DNA from: Geothermobacter sp964501815
GTDB lineage: Bacteria > Desulfobacterota > Desulfuromonadia > Desulfuromonadales > Geothermobacteraceae
Length of the DNA: 64,000 nt
Assembly: GCA_964501815.1 (NCBI GenBank)
Contig: CAZCUR010000002.1
Span: 1-64,000, forward strand
Direction: 5' to 3'
In this document: one piece after another, positions 8,196 through 16,831 of the stretch
Layout of the letters: each line of letters starts with the position of its first letter
Position numbering within the stretch: position 1 is the first letter of the stretch
Program-made: the position numbers and the translations under genes
The notes under the pieces: generated by a model
The model's database searches: none
The model's input: the letters and a program-made list of their open reading frames with translations, nothing else
What the model was told of the DNA's origin: nothing

Positions 8196-8969
8196 TCACT
8201 CTCCTTTGGTCTTGTTGCCCGGGTAGGGGGGCATGGTGGTGCGCCGGGTCAGCTTGACCTTCAGTTTGAGCAGGGCCTGGCTGTGGATCTGCGAAACCCG
8301 GCCTTCCGAAATGCCGAGCACCTCGGCGATTTCCTTCTGGGTCAGCTCTTCGTGATAGTACAGGGCGACCACCAGTCGCTCCTTTTCATTGAGCTGGCTG
8401 ATATGCTCAGCCATCTGCCGGGTCAGGTCGGCCGCTTCCAGCTCTTCCAGAGGACTTTTGCTCTTTTCGTCTTCCAGGTTTTCAATAATCGTTCGGGTAC
8501 CGCCTTCTTCATCAATCGACTCATTGAGGCTGATGCAGCCGAGATAGGACACTTCGCCCAGCATGGTGTGATATTCCTCCAGACTCATTTCCATTTCCGC
8601 GGCGATTTCCTCTTCCTCGGGCGCGCGACCGAGTTTGCGTTCGAGCCGTTCGATGGCGCGGGAGAGCCGGGCGTGTTTTTCGCGCAAGGTGCGTGAAAAC
8701 CAGTCCATACGCCGCACCTCGTCGAGGACCGCGCCGCGAATACGCCTTTCGGCAAAGGTCTTGAACTGCACTCCCATGCTCGGGTCGAAGCGGTTCGCGG
8801 CATCGACCAGGCCAAGCATGGCTGCGCTGCAGATTTCGTCCTTGTTGACGAAGGTGGGGACCTGCGTGACCATGCGTTCAACCAGAAAGTTGACCAAAGG
8901 CAGGTGGGCGCTGATCAGCTGGTCGCGGTCGGGCAGCCCGTTATCGGTGTAGGTGGCGGTTTTGTTCAT
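8196..8969 (-). CDS. fliA: RNA polymerase sigma-28 factor FliA
   Basis: FliA directs transcription of late flagellar and chemotaxis genes and is held inactive by FlgM (2709-3005). The 257-aa protein has sigma regions in order: region 2 (RFDPSMGVQFKTFAERRIRG, about residues 60-80, with AVLDEVRRMDWFSR), region 3 (LERKLGRAPEEEEIAAEM) and region 4 (QLNEKERLVVALYYHEELT then KEIAEVLGISEGRVSQIHSQ). All are typical of the FliA/WhiG group. It overlaps the flhG stop by 4 bases, so it is translated from the same message as the export genes. Confidence 0.96.
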   Translation of the reverse strand: MNKTATYTDNGLPDRDQLISAHLPLVNFLVERMVTQVPTFVNKDEICSAAMLGLVDAANRFDPSMGVQFKTFAERRIRGAVLDEVRRMDWFSRTLREKHARLSRAIERLERKLGRAPEEEEIAAEMEMSLEEYHTMLGEVSYLGCISLNESIDEEGGTRTIIENLEDEKSKSPLEELEAADLTRQMAEHISQLNEKERLVVALYYHEELTQKEIAEVLGISEGRVSQIHSQALLKLKVKLTRRTTMPPYPGNKTKGE

Positions 8970-9880
8970 GATTCACCTCCCTGACTCAGGGTGAAGAAAC
9001 GTTTCCAGAAAAATTGCACGGTTCCCTTGGGCTCGGGATGGTCCTGGCGGACGAGGGATTCCGCCAACGCCTTAAAGGCGCTGCTGGTTTTCTGCCCGGG
9101 GAACAGTTCCACCATCGGCTTTTGCCGCCGCACCGCTTCCAGCATGCGTTCGTTGGCAGGGATGCAGCCGAGGTAATCGATGGAAATATCGAGATAGCGG
9201 TTCGATACGATGGTCAATTTTTGGTAGACGTCGAGCCCGTCATCCATTTCATGAACCTGGTTGACGACCAGGCTGAAATGCTTCTGATGATAGCGGGTGG
9301 ACATCAGTTTCATCAGAGCGTAGGCGTCGGTGATGGCTGTCGGTTCCGGAGTGGTCACGACCAGAATGTTCTGGGCGGCCATGTTGAAATAGGTGACGTT
9401 TTCGCTGATGCCCGCTTCGGTATCAATCAGAACCATGTCATAGCGGCCGTGCAGGCTGTCGAGATCTTCAAGAAAACGCATTTTCTGGCCGGCATCGAGG
9501 TGGGTCAGGTGCTGCAGGCCTGAGCCGGCGGGCAGGATGCTGATTCCGGCCGGACCGGTGGTGATGATGTCCTCAAGGGATTTGTCGCCGGCAAAGTAGT
9601 GATTCAGGTTGTGGCGGGGCGTCAGACCACACATGACATCGATGTTGGCCAGGCCCAGGTCGGCGTCGATGACCAGCACCCGCTGGCCCATACGCGCCAG
9701 CTCCACGGCCACGTTGGCGGCAACGGAGGTTTTGCCCACGCCCCCTTTGCCGCTGGTGATGGAAATCACCTTTGCCGTACGGGCCTCAGACAACCGGTTT
9801 TGTGTGGTTGTGGCGGCCAGTTTGCGGTTGCGCTGGCGCAGGGTGCCTGCCTGGTCAAAGTGTCCATGAATCACGTTCAT
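8966..9880 (-). CDS. flhG: MinD/ParA-like flagellar number regulator FlhG (FleN)
   Basis: FlhG is a membrane-linked P-loop ATPase that limits flagellar number and position with FlhF, and in some species restrains the FleQ-type activator. The 304-aa product has a deviant Walker A (TSGKGGVGKTSVAAN, about residues 37-51), the VLIDADLGLANIDVMCGLTP switch region and a basic C-terminal end. The frame is open 26 codons further upstream, but MNVIHGHFDQAG at 9880 is chosen because it starts just after the flhF stop with GAGGGTGA upstream. The N-terminal DQAGTLRQRNR segment resembles the FlhF-activating motif (DQAxxLR). Confidence 0.94.
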   Translation of the reverse strand: MNVIHGHFDQAGTLRQRNRKLAATTTQNRLSEARTAKVISITSGKGGVGKTSVAANVAVELARMGQRVLVIDADLGLANIDVMCGLTPRHNLNHYFAGDKSLEDIITTGPAGISILPAGSGLQHLTHLDAGQKMRFLEDLDSLHGRYDMVLIDTEAGISENVTYFNMAAQNILVVTTPEPTAITDAYALMKLMSTRYHQKHFSLVVNQVHEMDDGLDVYQKLTIVSNRYLDISIDYLGCIPANERMLEAVRRQKPMVELFPGQKTSSAFKALAESLVRQDHPEPKGTVQFFWKRFFTLSQGGES

Positions 9881-9890
9881 TGAATCACCC

Positions 9891-11153
9891 TCACTGCTGA
9901 CCGAGAATGCATTGGGCGACCAGTTTGGGTTTTGCCGCGAGAAGATCCTCGGGCACACGCTGGCCGTTGGTCAGATAGCTGAGCGGCAGGTTCTGACGCA
10001 GGGGAATGTCAAGCAGGGCGCCGCGCTGCCGGGTTTCATCGATTTTGCTGAAAATAAGGCTGGCCAGGGGGATGCGACGGAAACTGGCCACGATATCCGT
10101 CAGATCCTGACCCCGAGTTCCAGTTGCGAGCACAAGATGGTTTTCGGTTCTGGCCTCGGGGCCCAGAAAGGCCTCGAGTTCCTTCATCCCCACCTGGTCA
10201 TGATGGCTGCGGCCACTGGTATCGATGAGTATCAGGTCCTTGTCGCTGTGGCTGGCAAAGGCGGTGTGCAGCTGCTCGGGTGAGTAGATGATCTCAACCG
10301 GCAGATTCATGATGTCGCCGTAGATACGCAGCTGCTCCGGAGCGGCAATGCGGTAGGTGTCGATGGTGAACAGGGCGACCTTGCCGGCCTGCTGCTGAAG
10401 ATATTCGGCCGCCAGCTTGGCGATGGTTGTGGTCTTGCCGACGCCGGTTGGACCGACCAGGGCCAGCCGCTTTTGTCCCTCGCCGGGGCTCAGGGGGCTG
10501 ACGAACCGGACCAGATCGCCAATGGTGTCGAGGAAAAAGCGGTTCAGATAGCCGGGGTCGCTCAATTGCTGGCGATTGAGGCGTTCGCCGGCGTAGTGGG
10601 CCAGGGTTTCCGCTGTGCTGTCCTCAAGGTCACGGGCTTTCAGGTCGAGAATGAGGCGTTCGACCGGATCGCTGTGCCTGGCCTGGCTTCGGGAGACGGA
10701 CGGTTCGACGGGGTGGGGGGCCGGCTGCTGGACAGGTTGGGGCGCCGGACGGTTGATGTCCCGGATGGCGGCCTTGAGTTCCTGCAGTTCGGCCCGCAGG
10801 CTGGCCAAATCATCGTCGCGCTGTTGTTTGCTCAAAGACTTTAGTTCTGTTTCGACCGGATCGATCACCTTGCGCTGACGCCAGAGCTGGCGATAGTCGA
10901 CCTTCGGGTCCTTGGTCTCATTTTGGGACTGCCTGAGCGCCTGCAGGTTGGCCGAACTGTTGTAAAGCTGGGCGGTTTCGGCCGGGTCTTCCTCGATGGC
11001 GGCGGTGATTTCGATGCGCGGACGCTGGAGCAGACCGAAGGGGCCGGTCCGAACGGTCCGGGTGGAAAGAATCAGGGCATCCGGCCCGAAGGTTTCCTTG
11101 ACCTTTTTCAGGGCCGCGGCCATGGTTTCGGCTTCAAAGACTTTAACCTGCAT
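9891..11153 (-). CDS. flhF: SRP-type GTPase FlhF, polar flagellum placement
   Basis: FlhF is a signal-recognition-particle-family GTPase that marks the cell pole for flagellar assembly. The 420-aa protein has the short N-terminal B domain (MQVKVFEAETMAAALKKVKE), a Pro/Gln-rich linker (about residues 140-160) and the NG GTPase with P-loop LVGPTGVGKTTTIAKLA near residue 233. Further motifs are TIDTYRIAAPEQLRIYGDI, LILIDTSGRSHHD and SLIFSKIDETRQRGAL. It overlaps flhA by 11 bases. Together with flhG it points to polar flagellation. Confidence 0.96.
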   Translation of the reverse strand: MQVKVFEAETMAAALKKVKETFGPDALILSTRTVRTGPFGLLQRPRIEITAAIEEDPAETAQLYNSSANLQALRQSQNETKDPKVDYRQLWRQRKVIDPVETELKSLSKQQRDDDLASLRAELQELKAAIRDINRPAPQPVQQPAPHPVEPSVSRSQARHSDPVERLILDLKARDLEDSTAETLAHYAGERLNRQQLSDPGYLNRFFLDTIGDLVRFVSPLSPGEGQKRLALVGPTGVGKTTTIAKLAAEYLQQQAGKVALFTIDTYRIAAPEQLRIYGDIMNLPVEIIYSPEQLHTAFASHSDKDLILIDTSGRSHHDQVGMKELEAFLGPEARTENHLVLATGTRGQDLTDIVASFRRIPLASLIFSKIDETRQRGALLDIPLRQNLPLSYLTNGQRVPEDLLAAKPKLVAQCILGQQ

Positions 11154-13230
11154 GGAGACTCACCGTTCCCAGAGAGCGCACCATCATGTCGGGGGCGATC
11201 TCGTTGTGCGAGAGCACCACCAGATGGGGCAGGTAGCGTTCAGTCAACCTTTTGACATAGGGTCGAATCGTTGGCGCGGTCAGCAAAACCGGCTGGGTGC
11301 CCGGAGTGATGGAGCTGATACTCTGGTTCAAGCTTTCGATAATCCGGTGGGCCGTGCCCGGATCGAGCGCGAGGTACCCGCCGTCACTGCCCTGCTGCAG
11401 GGCTCTGTGCAAGGTCTCTTCGGTTTCGCGGTCGAAGGTTATCAGGTTCAGGTTTTGCCCGTCCTGGGCGTAACGGCTGCTGATGGAGCGGCCCAGGGCC
11501 GCCCGAACCTGCTCGGTCAGATAGATGGGATCCTGGCTGGCATGGACATGGTCGGCCATGGTTTCCAGGATGGTGCGCAGATCGCGGATGCTGACATTTT
11601 CTCTGAGCAGGTTCTGCATAACGCGCATGATCAATCCTGTGTTGAGAGTGTCGGGAACCAGTTCCTCGACCAGCTTCGGATAGGTCTTTGACAGGGTACT
11701 GAGCAAGTTCTGTACCTCCTGCCGGCCGAGCAGCTCATGCGCGTGTTTTTTGATGATCTCACTGAGGTGGGTGCTGACGACCGTGGCGCAGTCAACCACT
11801 GTATATCCGGCTATTTGCGCGCGATCCTTCTTGTCTTCGGTGATCCAGATGGCAGGCAGTCCGAAGGCCGGTTCCGTCGTTTCTATCCCCTGAATCGACT
11901 CGGTTGCGGTTCCCGGATCCATGGCGAGATATTGACCCGGGAACACTTCTCCGACACCGACCCGAACGCCCTTGAGCAGGATGGCGTACTGGTTGGGCGT
12001 CAGCTGCAGGTTGTCCTTGATGTGCACAGGCGGAATAATGAAACCCATCTCGCCGGCGAACTGTTTGCGAATCGCCTGAATGCGGGGCAACAGTTCGCCG
12101 TCCTGCCCGGCGTCAACCAGAGGAATGAGACCATAGCCGACCTCGAGTTCGAGCAGGTCGACATGCAGCAATTCGTCGAAGTCGACCTCGGCCGAGGTCT
12201 CTTCTTCAACCTCCACTTCCTCCGTCTGCAACGCGGCCCTGCGTTCCATCTGCTTCTGGATCTGCCAGGCGCTCAGGCCGAGCAGGCTCGACAGGATGAT
12301 GAAGGGGATGGTCGGCAACCCGGGAATCATGGCGAAAATGAGCAGAATGCCGGAAACCAGCCACAGGGCACGCGGGTGCATGGTCATTTGCCCTTTGAGG
12401 GTGGTGCCGAAATCCTCCTGCCCCGCGGCTCGGGTGACCAGGATGCCGGCGGCGGTGGAGATGATGAGTGCGGGTATCTGACCGACCAGGCCGTCACCAA
12501 CTGTCAGGATGGTATAGGTCTGCGCCGCCTCCACGGCCGGCATGCCGTTTTGCAACACGCCGATGACGAAACCGGCGCCGATGTTGATCAGGGTAATGAT
12601 GATGCCGGCGATGGCGTCGCCGCGCACGAATTTGCTGGCGCCGTCCATGGCTCCGTAAAAATCGGCTTCCTCGGCAATCTCCTTGCGCCGTGCACGGGCG
12701 ACATCCTCATTGATCAGACCGGCGTTCAGGTCGGCGTCGATGGCCATCTGCTTGCCGGGCATGGCGTCCAGGGTGAAACGGGCGGCGACCTCGGCGACGC
12801 GCCCCGCACCCTTGGTGATGACCATGAAGTTGATGACCACCAGGATGCAGAAGATGACGATACCGACCACGTAGTTGCCGCCGACCACGAACTGGCCGAA
12901 GGAACGGATGACGGTGCCGGCGGCTGATACCCCTTCGTGGCCGTTGAGCAGAATCAGCCGGGTCGAGGCGACGTTGAGAGAAAGCCGGAACAGGGTCGTG
13001 GCCAGCAGCAGGGACGGGAAGCTGGAAAAGTCGAGCGTGCGCGTGGTGTAAAGGGTGATGATCAGAATCACCAGGGAAACCGTGATGTTCAAGGTCAGGA
13101 AGAGGTCGAGCAGCAGCGACGGCAGGGGGATGATCATCACCATCAGAATCAGAACCAGCCCCAGACCGACGATGATGTCGGTGCGCATGAATAACCTGCT
13201 CCAGTCACTCTTTTGCATAACGGCCAGCAT
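11143..13230 (-). CDS. flhA: Flagellar type III export gate protein FlhA
   Basis: FlhA is the large export-gate protein whose cytoplasmic ring docks chaperone-substrate complexes. The 695-aa product has about eight N-terminal membrane helices (residues ~20-320) with the conserved FHIPEP-type loop (FVRGDAIAGIIITLINIGAG, RVAEVAARFTLDAMPGKQMA). A cytoplasmic domain of about 370 residues follows, and length is normal. The ATG overlaps the flhB stop (TAATG). A later start at MQKSDW four codons in is possible. Confidence 0.96.
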   Translation of the reverse strand: MLAVMQKSDWSRLFMRTDIIVGLGLVLILMVMIIPLPSLLLDLFLTLNITVSLVILIITLYTTRTLDFSSFPSLLLATTLFRLSLNVASTRLILLNGHEGVSAAGTVIRSFGQFVVGGNYVVGIVIFCILVVINFMVITKGAGRVAEVAARFTLDAMPGKQMAIDADLNAGLINEDVARARRKEIAEEADFYGAMDGASKFVRGDAIAGIIITLINIGAGFVIGVLQNGMPAVEAAQTYTILTVGDGLVGQIPALIISTAAGILVTRAAGQEDFGTTLKGQMTMHPRALWLVSGILLIFAMIPGLPTIPFIILSSLLGLSAWQIQKQMERRAALQTEEVEVEEETSAEVDFDELLHVDLLELEVGYGLIPLVDAGQDGELLPRIQAIRKQFAGEMGFIIPPVHIKDNLQLTPNQYAILLKGVRVGVGEVFPGQYLAMDPGTATESIQGIETTEPAFGLPAIWITEDKKDRAQIAGYTVVDCATVVSTHLSEIIKKHAHELLGRQEVQNLLSTLSKTYPKLVEELVPDTLNTGLIMRVMQNLLRENVSIRDLRTILETMADHVHASQDPIYLTEQVRAALGRSISSRYAQDGQNLNLITFDRETEETLHRALQQGSDGGYLALDPGTAHRIIESLNQSISSITPGTQPVLLTAPTIRPYVKRLTERYLPHLVVLSHNEIAPDMMVRSLGTVSLHAG

Positions 13231-14303
13231 TATGACCTCCTGAACGGCTTCTTCTTCAGGTTGTAAACGTAGGCAAGGATTTCAGCGACCGCCCCGAACA
13301 TCTCCTCGGGAATGGTGTCGCCGACGTCGAGTTTGTACAGGGCCCGGGCTACCGGGACATTTTCCACCATGACCACATTGTGTTCCCGGGCGATTTCCCG
13401 GATTTTCAGGGCCAGGTGATCGGCCCCCTTGGCCACGATTTGGGGCGCGTCCATGGTCGCCCGATCGTATTTCAGGGCGACCGACAGATGGGTCGGGTTG
13501 GTGACCACCACGTCGGCTTTGGGCACCTCGGCCATCATGCGCTTGCGCGCTACTTCCTGCTGGATGGAACGGATGCGGGCTTTCAGGTGCGGGTCACCTT
13601 CGGTCTCCTTGAATTCCTCCTTGATTTCCTGCTTGGTCATTTTCATCCGCTGCTCCATGTCCCAGCGCACGAACAGGTAGTCAAACAGGGCCAGGACCAC
13701 CAGCACCCCGCAGCTTTTGAACAGCACGATCCCGGCGATTTTCCCGAGAAAAGACATGGTTTGGCTCAGGGGAGCATCGATAAGGAGAACCGAATCGGCA
13801 AAGGAGGCATGCACGGTTTTGAACGCGACAAAGCCGACCAGGCCCACCTTGGCCAACGACTTGATGACTTCGACGGCGCTGCGTTTGGAAAAGAACTTTT
13901 TCGCCCCCTGGATCGGGTTGAGTTTGTTCAGGTCCGGTTCAAGCGGTTTGGTCGTAAGCAGAAAACCGATTTGCAGGATGCTCGACAGCGCGCCGACCAC
14001 CAGAACCATAAGCAGCAGGGGCGCGAGCAGCAGTCCGAGCTGCCCGAGAATGGAAAGGGCGAGGTCGTAGACCGAAGCGCCGGTGATTGTGATTTCGCCG
14101 GCACGGCGCCAGAGATGCGCGACCAGCCGCTCCAGACGGGGCCAGAAAAAGGGGAGATAGAAGTACCAGAGCAGCAGGGCAGAGGTGAGCAGCAGGGCCG
14201 TCTGCACCTCCTTGCTCTGCGCGACCTGGCCCTTTTTGCGAAAATCCTCGCGCCTTTTTTGTGTTGCCTGTTCTGATCTTTCCTGGTCCTGTTCTTCGGC
14301 CAT
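13230..14303 (-). CDS. flhB: Export apparatus switch protein FlhB
   Basis: FlhB switches export from rod/hook to filament substrates. The 357-aa protein begins MAEEQDQERSEQATQKRRED, has four membrane helices, and carries the self-cleavage motif NPTH at residues 269-272, the same numbering as in Salmonella, in the context VVTNPTHLSVALKYD. The frame is open 27 codons further upstream, but that would overlap fliR; the ATG at 14303 is chosen, with AGGAGC upstream. FliK (22524-23930) is the expected partner for the switch. Confidence 0.96.
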   Translation of the reverse strand: MAEEQDQERSEQATQKRREDFRKKGQVAQSKEVQTALLLTSALLLWYFYLPFFWPRLERLVAHLWRRAGEITITGASVYDLALSILGQLGLLLAPLLLMVLVVGALSSILQIGFLLTTKPLEPDLNKLNPIQGAKKFFSKRSAVEVIKSLAKVGLVGFVAFKTVHASFADSVLLIDAPLSQTMSFLGKIAGIVLFKSCGVLVVLALFDYLFVRWDMEQRMKMTKQEIKEEFKETEGDPHLKARIRSIQQEVARKRMMAEVPKADVVVTNPTHLSVALKYDRATMDAPQIVAKGADHLALKIREIAREHNVVMVENVPVARALYKLDVGDTIPEEMFGAVAEILAYVYNLKKKPFRRS

Positions 14304-14313
14304 GAAAAAGCTC

Positions 14314-15090
14314 CTACAAGGCGAGGAACAGGCTGGTAAAGCGCTGTTCCAGCTGGGCGAATTCCTGATCGAGCAGAACAACAAGCAGGTTGAGAGTCAG
14401 CCCGAGCAACAAAAAGGTGATGCCGATGTTGAGCGGAAAGGAGAGCAAAAAGACATTCAACTGCGGAAAAACCCTGGCCATGATGCCCAGAGCCAGGCCC
14501 GACAGCAGCAGGACGGCCAGAACCGGCGCGCTCAGCTGGACGCCCAGGGTGAACATGCGGCCTGCAAGGTCGAGCAGATACGGAATGGCCCTGCCGGAAA
14601 AATCCCATTTTCCGGGAGGCAGCAGGCGAAAGGATGAAACCAGGGCTGTGATGAAGTAGTGGTGGATATTCAGGGCCAAAAAAATGAGGATGGCCAGAAC
14701 ATTCTGAAACTGGGATATAAGAGACACCTGGCGCTGGTTCTGGGGATCAAAAACGTTCGCTGCGGCAAAGCCCATTTGATAGCCGATGACCGTCCCTCCC
14801 AGTTCGACCGCGGTAAAAATGAACCGCGCCAGGTACCCGACCATCAACCCCAGCAGACCTTCCCCAACCAGCAAGAGCGCCAGTGCCACCGGTTCGAAGG
14901 TGACAGTGGGCAACAGGGGGCGCACGACAGGGAAGACCACCAGGGTCAACATGACCACCAGTCCCGCCCGCACGCGCATCGGTGTCTGGCTGCTGCCGTA
15001 GATCGGCAGGGTGCCGACCAGGGCGCCGATTCGTATCAGGCAGATAAAAAAGGCCTGCACCAGTTCCGTGGACAGAATCGGCAGCTCCAT
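14314..15090 (-). CDS. fliR: Flagellar export gate protein FliR
   Basis: A 258-aa polytopic membrane protein of the FliPQR export gate. Family features include the N-terminal LVQAFFICLIRIGALVGTLPIYG and the loop TAVELGGTVIGYQMGFAAANVFDPQ around residues 95-120, with several long hydrophobic stretches. It sits between fliQ (5 bases away) and flhB (10 bases away), the canonical fliPQR-flhB order. Confidence 0.95.
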   Translation of the reverse strand: MELPILSTELVQAFFICLIRIGALVGTLPIYGSSQTPMRVRAGLVVMLTLVVFPVVRPLLPTVTFEPVALALLLVGEGLLGLMVGYLARFIFTAVELGGTVIGYQMGFAAANVFDPQNQRQVSLISQFQNVLAILIFLALNIHHYFITALVSSFRLLPPGKWDFSGRAIPYLLDLAGRMFTLGVQLSAPVLAVLLLSGLALGIMARVFPQLNVFLLSFPLNIGITFLLLGLTLNLLVVLLDQEFAQLEQRFTSLFLAL

Positions 15091-15095
15091 GACTG

Positions 15096-15365
15096 TCAGC
15101 CTCCCAGGTGGCCGATCCGGCTGTAGAGGTCATGGGTGTAGCTGACCAGGGTCTGGATAATCCAGGGAGCGGCTATGACCAGAGCGACCAGAACAGCCAC
15201 AATTTTGGGAATAAAGGTCATGGTCTGTTCATTGATCTGGGTGGCCGCCTGAAAAATGCTGATGACCAGACCCACGACCACGGCACAGATCAGCATGGGG
15301 GCGGAAATCATCAGAACCATCTCGACGGCGCTGCGACCGACATCGATAACCATTTCCGGAGACAT
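15096..15365 (-). CDS. fliQ: Flagellar export gate protein FliQ
   Basis: An 89-aa protein with two membrane helices (MSPEMVIDVGRSAVEMVLMI..., QTMTFIPKIVAVLVALVIA). Its size and the motif FQAATQINEQTMTFIPK are exactly those of FliQ, a subunit of the export gate. An earlier in-frame ATG 29 codons upstream would overlap fliP and adds a Trp-rich non-conserved tail, so the start at 15365, with AGGATCTGCAG upstream, is used. Confidence 0.96.
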   Translation of the reverse strand: MSPEMVIDVGRSAVEMVLMISAPMLICAVVVGLVISIFQAATQINEQTMTFIPKIVAVLVALVIAAPWIIQTLVSYTHDLYSRIGHLGG

Positions 15366-15393
15366 CTGCAGATCCTTTCCGGCCGGCGCTCTG

Positions 15394-16137
15394 TCAGCTG
15401 AAACTCTGGACCAGCGAACCGACCACCAGCCCCCAACCGTCGACCAGCACAAACAGGAGCAGTTTGAAGGGCAGGGAAATGATAGGCGGTGGCAGCATCA
15501 TCATGCCCATGGCCATCAAAACCGAGGCCACAACCATGTCGATGACCAAAAAGGGAACGTAAATGAGAAAACCGATCTGAAAGGCGCGCTTCAGCTCCGA
15601 AAGCATGAACGCCGGTATCAGCGTCATGGTCGGAACATCTTCCATGCTGTCCGGCTGCTGATCGTTGGTCAGGGAGACCAGCAGGGTCAGATCGGCTTCA
15701 TCCGTTTGCCGGAACATGAAGTCGCGCATGGGTTCGACCGCCCTGGACAATGCCTGTTTTTGGGGCAGTTTGCCTTCCAGGTAGGGTTTCAGGGCGGTGT
15801 CATTGATCTGGCTGAAGACCGGAGCCATGATGAAAAAAGTCAGGAACAGCGACAGGCCGATAATCACCTGATTGGGAGGCATTTGCTGGGTTCCCATCGC
15901 CTGACGCACGAAGGAGAGGACCACGACGATGCGGGTGAACGCGGTCGTCATCAGCAGAATGGCCGGCGCGACCGAGAGCACGGTCAAAAGCACCAGTATC
16001 TGCAGGGCGGTTGAGACCTCGCCCGGACTGCCGGCCTCCCCGATACCGACCGTCAGGGTCGGCAGCCCCTGGGCCGTTGCCGTTTGGGCCAGGGCCAGCA
16101 GAAACAGAACTGTTGCGGCGACCTTCCAGTGTTTCAC
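15394..16137 (-). CDS. fliP: Flagellar export gate protein FliP
   Basis: A 247-aa inner-membrane gate subunit. It has an N-terminal signal-like sequence (MKHWKVAATVLFLLALAQTATAQG) and the strongly conserved segments PAILLMTTAFTRIVVVLSFV, RQAMGTQQMPPNQVIIGLSL and PAFMLSELKRAFQIGFLIY, then MVVASVLMAMGMMMLPP. The start overlaps the fliO stop by 4 bases, indicating translational coupling. Confidence 0.97.
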   Translation of the reverse strand: MKHWKVAATVLFLLALAQTATAQGLPTLTVGIGEAGSPGEVSTALQILVLLTVLSVAPAILLMTTAFTRIVVVLSFVRQAMGTQQMPPNQVIIGLSLFLTFFIMAPVFSQINDTALKPYLEGKLPQKQALSRAVEPMRDFMFRQTDEADLTLLVSLTNDQQPDSMEDVPTMTLIPAFMLSELKRAFQIGFLIYVPFLVIDMVVASVLMAMGMMMLPPPIISLPFKLLLFVLVDGWGLVVGSLVQSFS

Positions 16138-16511
16138 GACGACTGCTCCAGACGGCTTTCGAGTTCCCGGTCAAACCGGGGGCTGTCGGTTGTTTCCACG
16201 AGCAGGCGCACGCCGTCCGCACCCAGCCCGAGCAGGAATTCCCGGCCGCGCACCTCGACGAGCGCCACAGCCTTTTTGGGTCCCAGGCCACGGGTTTCCA
16301 CAACCCGAATCGCACTGGTCTGCCGACCGGGCAGGATAGGCAGGCGTTTTTTGGCCAGAGCCGCGATAACCAGCGCCAGGCCGATGACCAGTATCAGCGA
16401 CCCGAAAACCTTCAGACCCGCGCCCAGCAGGCTGGGCGTTGGTGGCGCTTCTGCGGCCATGGCCGGAGCGGCGAGGGCCCAGGAGATTATCAGACAGACG
16501 AGCAGCCGCAT
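16134..16511 (-). CDS. fliO: Flagellar export protein FliO
   Basis: A 125-aa single-span membrane protein that stabilises FliP during export-gate assembly. It has a signal-like N-terminus (MRLLVCLIISWALAAPAMAAE), a membrane helix at about residues 30-52 and a basic cytoplasmic tail with TSAIRVVETRGLGPKKAVAL, the typical FliO/FliZ-domain pattern. It overlaps fliN by one base and fliP by four. Confidence 0.92.
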   Translation of the reverse strand: MRLLVCLIISWALAAPAMAAEAPPTPSLLGAGLKVFGSLILVIGLALVIAALAKKRLPILPGRQTSAIRVVETRGLGPKKAVALVEVRGREFLLGLGADGVRLLVETTDSPRFDRELESRLEQSS

Positions 16512-16831
16512 CAGCCGAGTTTCTCGATGCGTTCCGCCGGGCTGATGACATCGGTCAGGCGCAGGCCGAATTTGTCTCCGGCGAGCACCGCCTCTCCCCG
16601 GGCGATCAGCTTGGAGTTGACGTACAGGTCGAGAGGTTCGCCCGCCAGCTTGTCCAGTTCGATGACATAGCCTTCGCCCATTTGCAGCAGGTCCTTGACC
16701 AGAATGCGTGAGCGTCCGACTTCCACTGAAACGTTCAGGGGGATATCGAGCAGAAAGTCGATACTGCGAGGCTGGGTTTCCTCCTGCGGGGCGGCTCCAC
16801 TTTCCTTGATGGTTTCGTTAGTGGTTTCCAT
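16511..16831 (-). CDS. fliN: Flagellar switch protein FliN
   Basis: FliN forms the bottom of the C-ring that sets rotation direction. The 106-aa product contains one SPOA domain (DFLLDIPLNVSVEVGRSRIL, DLLQMGEGYVIELDKLAGEP, then LDLYVNSKLIARGEAVLAGD) ending in FGLRLTDVISPAERI. It is a standard short FliN without a CheC-like extension. It overlaps the end of fliM by 14 bases. Confidence 0.96.
   Translation of the reverse strand: METTNETIKESGAAPQEETQPRSIDFLLDIPLNVSVEVGRSRILVKDLLQMGEGYVIELDKLAGEPLDLYVNSKLIARGEAVLAGDKFGLRLTDVISPAERIEKLG

Noticed and set aside
11737..12927. Plus-strand open frame of nearly 400 codons inside flhA
   Set aside because: Antisense to FlhA, whose membrane helices force GC-biased third positions that keep the opposite frame open.
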